From CAKZYD01 sp039814715 (lineage in GTDB: Bacteria > Pseudomonadota > Alphaproteobacteria > Sphingomonadales > CAKZYD01): DNA of 64,000 nt. A program made the position numbers and the translations under genes. Below the pieces are notes generated by a model, which worked only from the letters and a program-made list of their open reading frames with translations, did no database searches and was not told the DNA's origin. The stretch is taken from contig JBCCAR010000009.1 of the NCBI GenBank assembly GCA_039814715.1, positions 31,404-95,403 of the forward strand, read 5' to 3'. Positions 61,167-64,000 of this stretch are shown one piece after another (the first letter of the stretch is position 1; every line of letters starts with the position of its first letter).

Positions 61167-61793
61167 TTAAGCCGCTGCCCGTTTGGGTAGACGTGGCCGC
61201 CCGAGTAAACGGTAGATAAGGAGTAGCGCCAAAATCGCGGCATAAACCAAAGGTTCAACCTGCAACCCTTTGACAATTAAAATATTGTGTGCGGCAGCGA
61301 CGACGGCGACTGCAAACACGCCGCGATGGAGCTGTTTCCAGGTTTTCGCGCCGAGTTTCTTCACCATCGCCTGTGTTGAGGTGATGGCCAAGGGCAGCAG
61401 GAGCAGCCAGCCTAACATTCCGAGAGAAATGGGCCAGCGCTTGATCAAGTCTACCCAGAGTGTTTTCAGTGAGAACAGTTGGTCCATGCCTATGTAGGAG
61501 AGCCCATGCAACGTCGCATAAAAGAAAGCGAACAAGCCTAACATGCGCCGAACGGTCAAAATCTGTGGTTTGCGGAGCAAAGTTGCGAGTGGTGATACAG
61601 CCAGGGCAATGACTAACGCCCGAATCGCAAGTTCGCCGGTCTGCAACACCGTTGCTTGTATGGGGTTGGCGCCCAATGCTGGCGCAGGCTCATTGTTCAG
61701 CAACAGATACCATTGGCTGATCAACACATACATCGGCGTGATCATGACAATGAATATGCCAAGCTTCCACAGCGTTCGCTTTTGAAGTGCCAT
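61167..61793 (-). CDS. msrQ: Heme-binding membrane subunit MsrQ
   Basis: Inner-membrane cytochrome b-type protein that passes electrons from the respiratory chain to MsrP for repair of oxidised periplasmic methionines. 208 residues, six hydrophobic segments in the ferric reductase-like fold. Heme histidines are expected in FFYATLHGLSYIG and LHRGVFAVAVVAAAHNIL. It lies 14 bases after msrP ends. Complex I, encoded at 29-44 kb, supplies the quinol pool it probably draws on. Confidence 0.92.
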   Translation of the reverse strand: MALQKRTLWKLGIFIVMITPMYVLISQWYLLLNNEPAPALGANPIQATVLQTGELAIRALVIALAVSPLATLLRKPQILTVRRMLGLFAFFYATLHGLSYIGMDQLFSLKTLWVDLIKRWPISLGMLGWLLLLPLAITSTQAMVKKLGAKTWKQLHRGVFAVAVVAAAHNILIVKGLQVEPLVYAAILALLLIYRLLGRPRLPKRAAA

Positions 61794-61807
61794 AAGGGAA
61801 TGTTCGC

Positions 61808-62770
61808 CTAATAGTACCGCTTTAAATCCATCCCATCGTATAGGCTAGCGACTTGGTCCGCGTAGCCATTAAATGGAAGGGTCCGCTGCCGTTCAAACAT
61901 GGCAAATCCGCTTCGTCCATCCAAACGGCGCTCGGTTGCCTGGCTCCAACGTGGATGAGACACTGCTGGATTTACGTTTGAATAAAAGCCGTATTCTCTC
62001 GGCGCTGACTTGTTCCAGCTTGTTTCCGGCTGATCTTCAACAAAGGCGATCTCTACGATGGATTTGATGGACTTAAAGCCATACTTCCAAGGGACAACGA
62101 GGCGCAGTGGCGCTCCGTTTTGCCCAAGCAAGTCTTTGCCGTACATACCGGTTGCCATGAAGGCTAGCGGGTTTGTCGCTTCATCGAGGCGAAGACCCTC
62201 ACGGTAAGGCCAGTCCAATACGGGGTACCGCAGGCCTGGCATCTGGTCAGGCAAATAAGCCGTTTTAAACGCCACATATTTTGCGCTGCCCATCGGCTCG
62301 GCCAAATCGACAATGGCTTTTAAAGGAAACCCCATCCAAGGGATCACCATCGACCACGCCTCAACACATCGAAGACGATAGATACGCTCTTCAATCGTTT
62401 GGCGCTTGATAAGGTCATCTAGCGCATACAGCCCTGGACTGTTGACCAAGCCGGTAATTTTAACCGTCCACGGCTCCGTCACCAGGCTGCCTGCATTTTT
62501 CGCCGGATCTGACTTAGAGGTGCCGAACTCATAATAGTTATTGTAGCTAGTGGCTTGCTCATACGGCGTTTGCGTTTCGTCCGTCATAAAAGGCGACGCA
62601 TCGGCGGGCGTTTGGTTGGGTGCATTATCTGCCTCAGCCGTATCACTGCAAGCGGCTAAAACACTCGCGGCCGCAGCCGCCGCCATGAAACGGCGGCGCT
62701 GCAAATAAATAGGCTGCGGCGTGACATCCGCTTCAGTGACGTCGCTTGCGTTGCGGGACCGAATAAGCAT
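61808..62770 (-). CDS. msrP: Periplasmic methionine sulfoxide reductase MsrP (molybdoenzyme)
   Basis: Molybdopterin enzyme of the sulfite oxidase fold that reduces methionine sulfoxide in envelope proteins. 320 residues. A Tat signal is visible (QRRRFMAAAAAASVLAAC, residues 24-41) and Cys135 in RLRCVEAWSMV is the molybdenum ligand. The signal ends in LAAC, a lipobox-like sequence, so it may be lipidated rather than freely periplasmic. The cofactor depends on the Moco pathway that includes moeA at the window's left end. Confidence 0.94.
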   Translation of the reverse strand: MLIRSRNASDVTEADVTPQPIYLQRRRFMAAAAAASVLAACSDTAEADNAPNQTPADASPFMTDETQTPYEQATSYNNYYEFGTSKSDPAKNAGSLVTEPWTVKITGLVNSPGLYALDDLIKRQTIEERIYRLRCVEAWSMVIPWMGFPLKAIVDLAEPMGSAKYVAFKTAYLPDQMPGLRYPVLDWPYREGLRLDEATNPLAFMATGMYGKDLLGQNGAPLRLVVPWKYGFKSIKSIVEIAFVEDQPETSWNKSAPREYGFYSNVNPAVSHPRWSQATERRLDGRSGFAMFERQRTLPFNGYADQVASLYDGMDLKRYY

Positions 62771-62869
62771 GGCAAAACCCTCTCGTTATCAGTGCATGCT
62801 TTTGCAGATGACGTTTAATTCAATCACCTGCAATGCACAGCTGCGTGAAGGCTGCGTTATAGCCGCCCC

Positions 62870-64000
62870 TCAGCTTAAAGCCGCGCACGCTTTTTGAATA
62901 CGTGTGCATGCGTCTTCCAATACGTCCGTCGCTGTTGCATAGCTCACTCGAAAATTGGGGCTCAGGCCAAATGCCTCCCCTTGAACGGCCGCAACGCCTG
63001 CGTCTTCAAGCAAATAGGTCACAAGATCGGTATCGCTCCCAATGGTGACGCCAGCAGGGGTCTTGCGCCCGATGAGGTCAGAGCAATCGGGATAGACATA
63101 GAAAGCCCCTTCCGGAACAGGACAGGACAGGCCTTCACATGCGCTCAGCATCTCAACCACCAAATCGCGCCTGGACCGGAATGTGGCGACCCAGTCCGTC
63201 AGAAATTCATGACTGCCGGTCAGCGCCTCTACTGTGGCGGCTTGACTGATGGAGCTTGGGTTTGATGTTGATTGGCTTTGAACCTTCGCCATGCCCTTCA
63301 AGACATCAGCCGGGCCGCCAACATACCCAATGCGCCAGCCCGTCATGGCATAGGCTTTCGCAACGCCATTCATTGTCAACGTGCGATCTTTGAGTTTCGG
63401 CTCAACAGCAACAGGCGTTGCAAACTCAAACCCGTCATAAACGATGTGTTCGTATATATCGTCTGTAAACAGCCAGACATGCGGGTTCTCAAGCAGCACA
63501 TCCGTCAGCGCCTTAATCTCCGCTTTCGTATAGGCCGCCCCCGAGGGGTTTGAGGGTGAATTGAAAATCAGCCATTTGGTTTTTGGGGTGATGGAAGCAC
63601 GCAGCTGCTCCGGTGTAATCTTAAAGCCAGACGCCAAGCTCGCAGGAATGAATTTCGGCGTCCCGCCAGCAAGCAAGACGATATCAGGGTAGCTGACCCA
63701 ATAAGGCGTCGGAATGAGCACTTCATCGCCTGGGTTCAATGTCGCCATCATCGCGTTGTAGATGCTGTGCTTGCCGCCGCAGCTAACGAAGATTTCATCT
63801 GGCGTATAGTCAAGCCCGTTTTGAACGCGAAACTTCTCCGCTATGGCCTCTTTAACTTCCGGCGTACCGCCGACGGCTGTGTATTTCGTCTCACCGCGCT
63901 GAATGGCAGCAATTGCCGCAGCCTTAATATGGTCTGGGGTGTCAAAATCAGGCTCCCCTGCGCCAAGGCCGATCACATTCTTGCCAGCGCGTTTTAGCTC
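62870..64000 (-). CDS. Aspartate aminotransferase, PLP class I (5' end outside window)
   Basis: Transfers the amino group between aspartate and 2-oxoglutarate; cytoplasmic. The first residues run off the right edge: the frame is open to base 64000 (LKRAGKNVIGLGAGEPDFDTP), so the start lies beyond. About 376 residues are present, with SNPSGAAY, the PLP-lysine segment GVAKAYAMTGWRIGY and the C-terminal arginine region NFRVSYA. The subtype resembles the Thermus/rhizobial Ib group of AspAT (aatA-type); it may also accept prephenate, which cannot be told here. Confidence 0.92.
   Translation of the reverse strand, partial: ELKRAGKNVIGLGAGEPDFDTPDHIKAAAIAAIQRGETKYTAVGGTPEVKEAIAEKFRVQNGLDYTPDEIFVSCGGKHSIYNAMMATLNPGDEVLIPTPYWVSYPDIVLLAGGTPKFIPASLASGFKITPEQLRASITPKTKWLIFNSPSNPSGAAYTKAEIKALTDVLLENPHVWLFTDDIYEHIVYDGFEFATPVAVEPKLKDRTLTMNGVAKAYAMTGWRIGYVGGPADVLKGMAKVQSQSTSNPSSISQAATVEALTGSHEFLTDWVATFRSRRDLVVEMLSACEGLSCPVPEGAFYVYPDCSDLIGRKTPAGVTIGSDTDLVTYLLEDAGVAAVQGEAFGLSPNFRVSYATATDVLEDACTRIQKACAALS

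Noticed and set aside
1..64000. CRISPR arrays, rRNA genes, prophage or toxin-antitoxin loci
   Set aside because: I looked for regularly spaced repeats, rRNA conserved segments, phage structural genes and paired small ORFs and found none.

Overview
The window is a core chromosomal segment of an alphaproteobacterium of moderate GC. The evidence is the gene order moeA-lexA-comEC-gltX-gltA, the block proS-lolC-lolD-dnaE-(Nudix)-rpsB-tsf-pyrH-frr-uppS-cdsA-dxr-rseP-bamA-skp-fabZ, a complete 14-gene nuo cluster with birA-coaX-rnj behind it, tig-clpP-clpX-lon-hupB, a DUF1467 gene, and a direct-repeat SOS box (GAAC-N7-GAAC) of the alphaproteobacterial type. The tRNA-His keeps the usual G-1:C73 pair. 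As I recall, the Rhizobiales/Rhodobacterales/Caulobacterales group has lost that pair, so the organism probably lies outside it. I did not identify a genus.

Layout: 1-6.8 kb holds moeA (partial), lexA, comEC (reverse), gltX and gltA. 6.8-24 kb is a long reverse-strand run for envelope biogenesis (fabZ, skp, bamA, rseP, cdsA, uppS), isoprenoid synthesis (dxr), translation (frr, pyrH, tsf, rpsB), replication (dnaE) and lipoprotein export (lolC/lolD). 24-30 kb holds proS, a small secreted protein, DUF1467, rnj, coaX and birA. 29.6-44.1 kb is the reverse-strand NADH:quinone oxidoreductase operon nuoA-N, with an extra small coiled-coil gene between nuoE and nuoF. 44.3-46.4 kb holds tRNA-Asp, a lipoprotein amidohydrolase and two tandem tRNA-Val genes. 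46.4-53.1 kb is the proteostasis block hupB, lon, clpX, clpP, tig, then tRNA-Leu. 53.3-57.4 kb holds nnrE/nnrD, a small lipoprotein, tRNA-His and glnB-glnA behind a sigma-54-like promoter. 57.3-58.5 kb is an unusual intergenic region. 58.5-64 kb holds parE, a HAD phosphatase, the methionine sulfoxide reductase pair msrP/msrQ and a partial aspartate aminotransferase.

Most of the window is ordinary core genome. The features that stand out are: (1) a 268-bp palindromic element at 57,766-58,033 with a 36-bp outer inverted repeat (34/36), two inner hairpin arms and two small hairpins whose loops are complementary; (2) the absence of lpxD, lpxA, lpxI and lpxB from between skp, fabZ and gltA, where they normally sit, hinting at altered or absent lipid A; (3) a small-RNA candidate at 57.6 kb with an anti-Shine-Dalgarno-like loop; (4) a tRNA-Asp whose 3' CCA end forms one arm of its own terminator; (5) an amidohydrolase with one metal-binding histidine changed to tyrosine. 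I see no CRISPR array, rRNA operon, prophage or complete insertion sequence.
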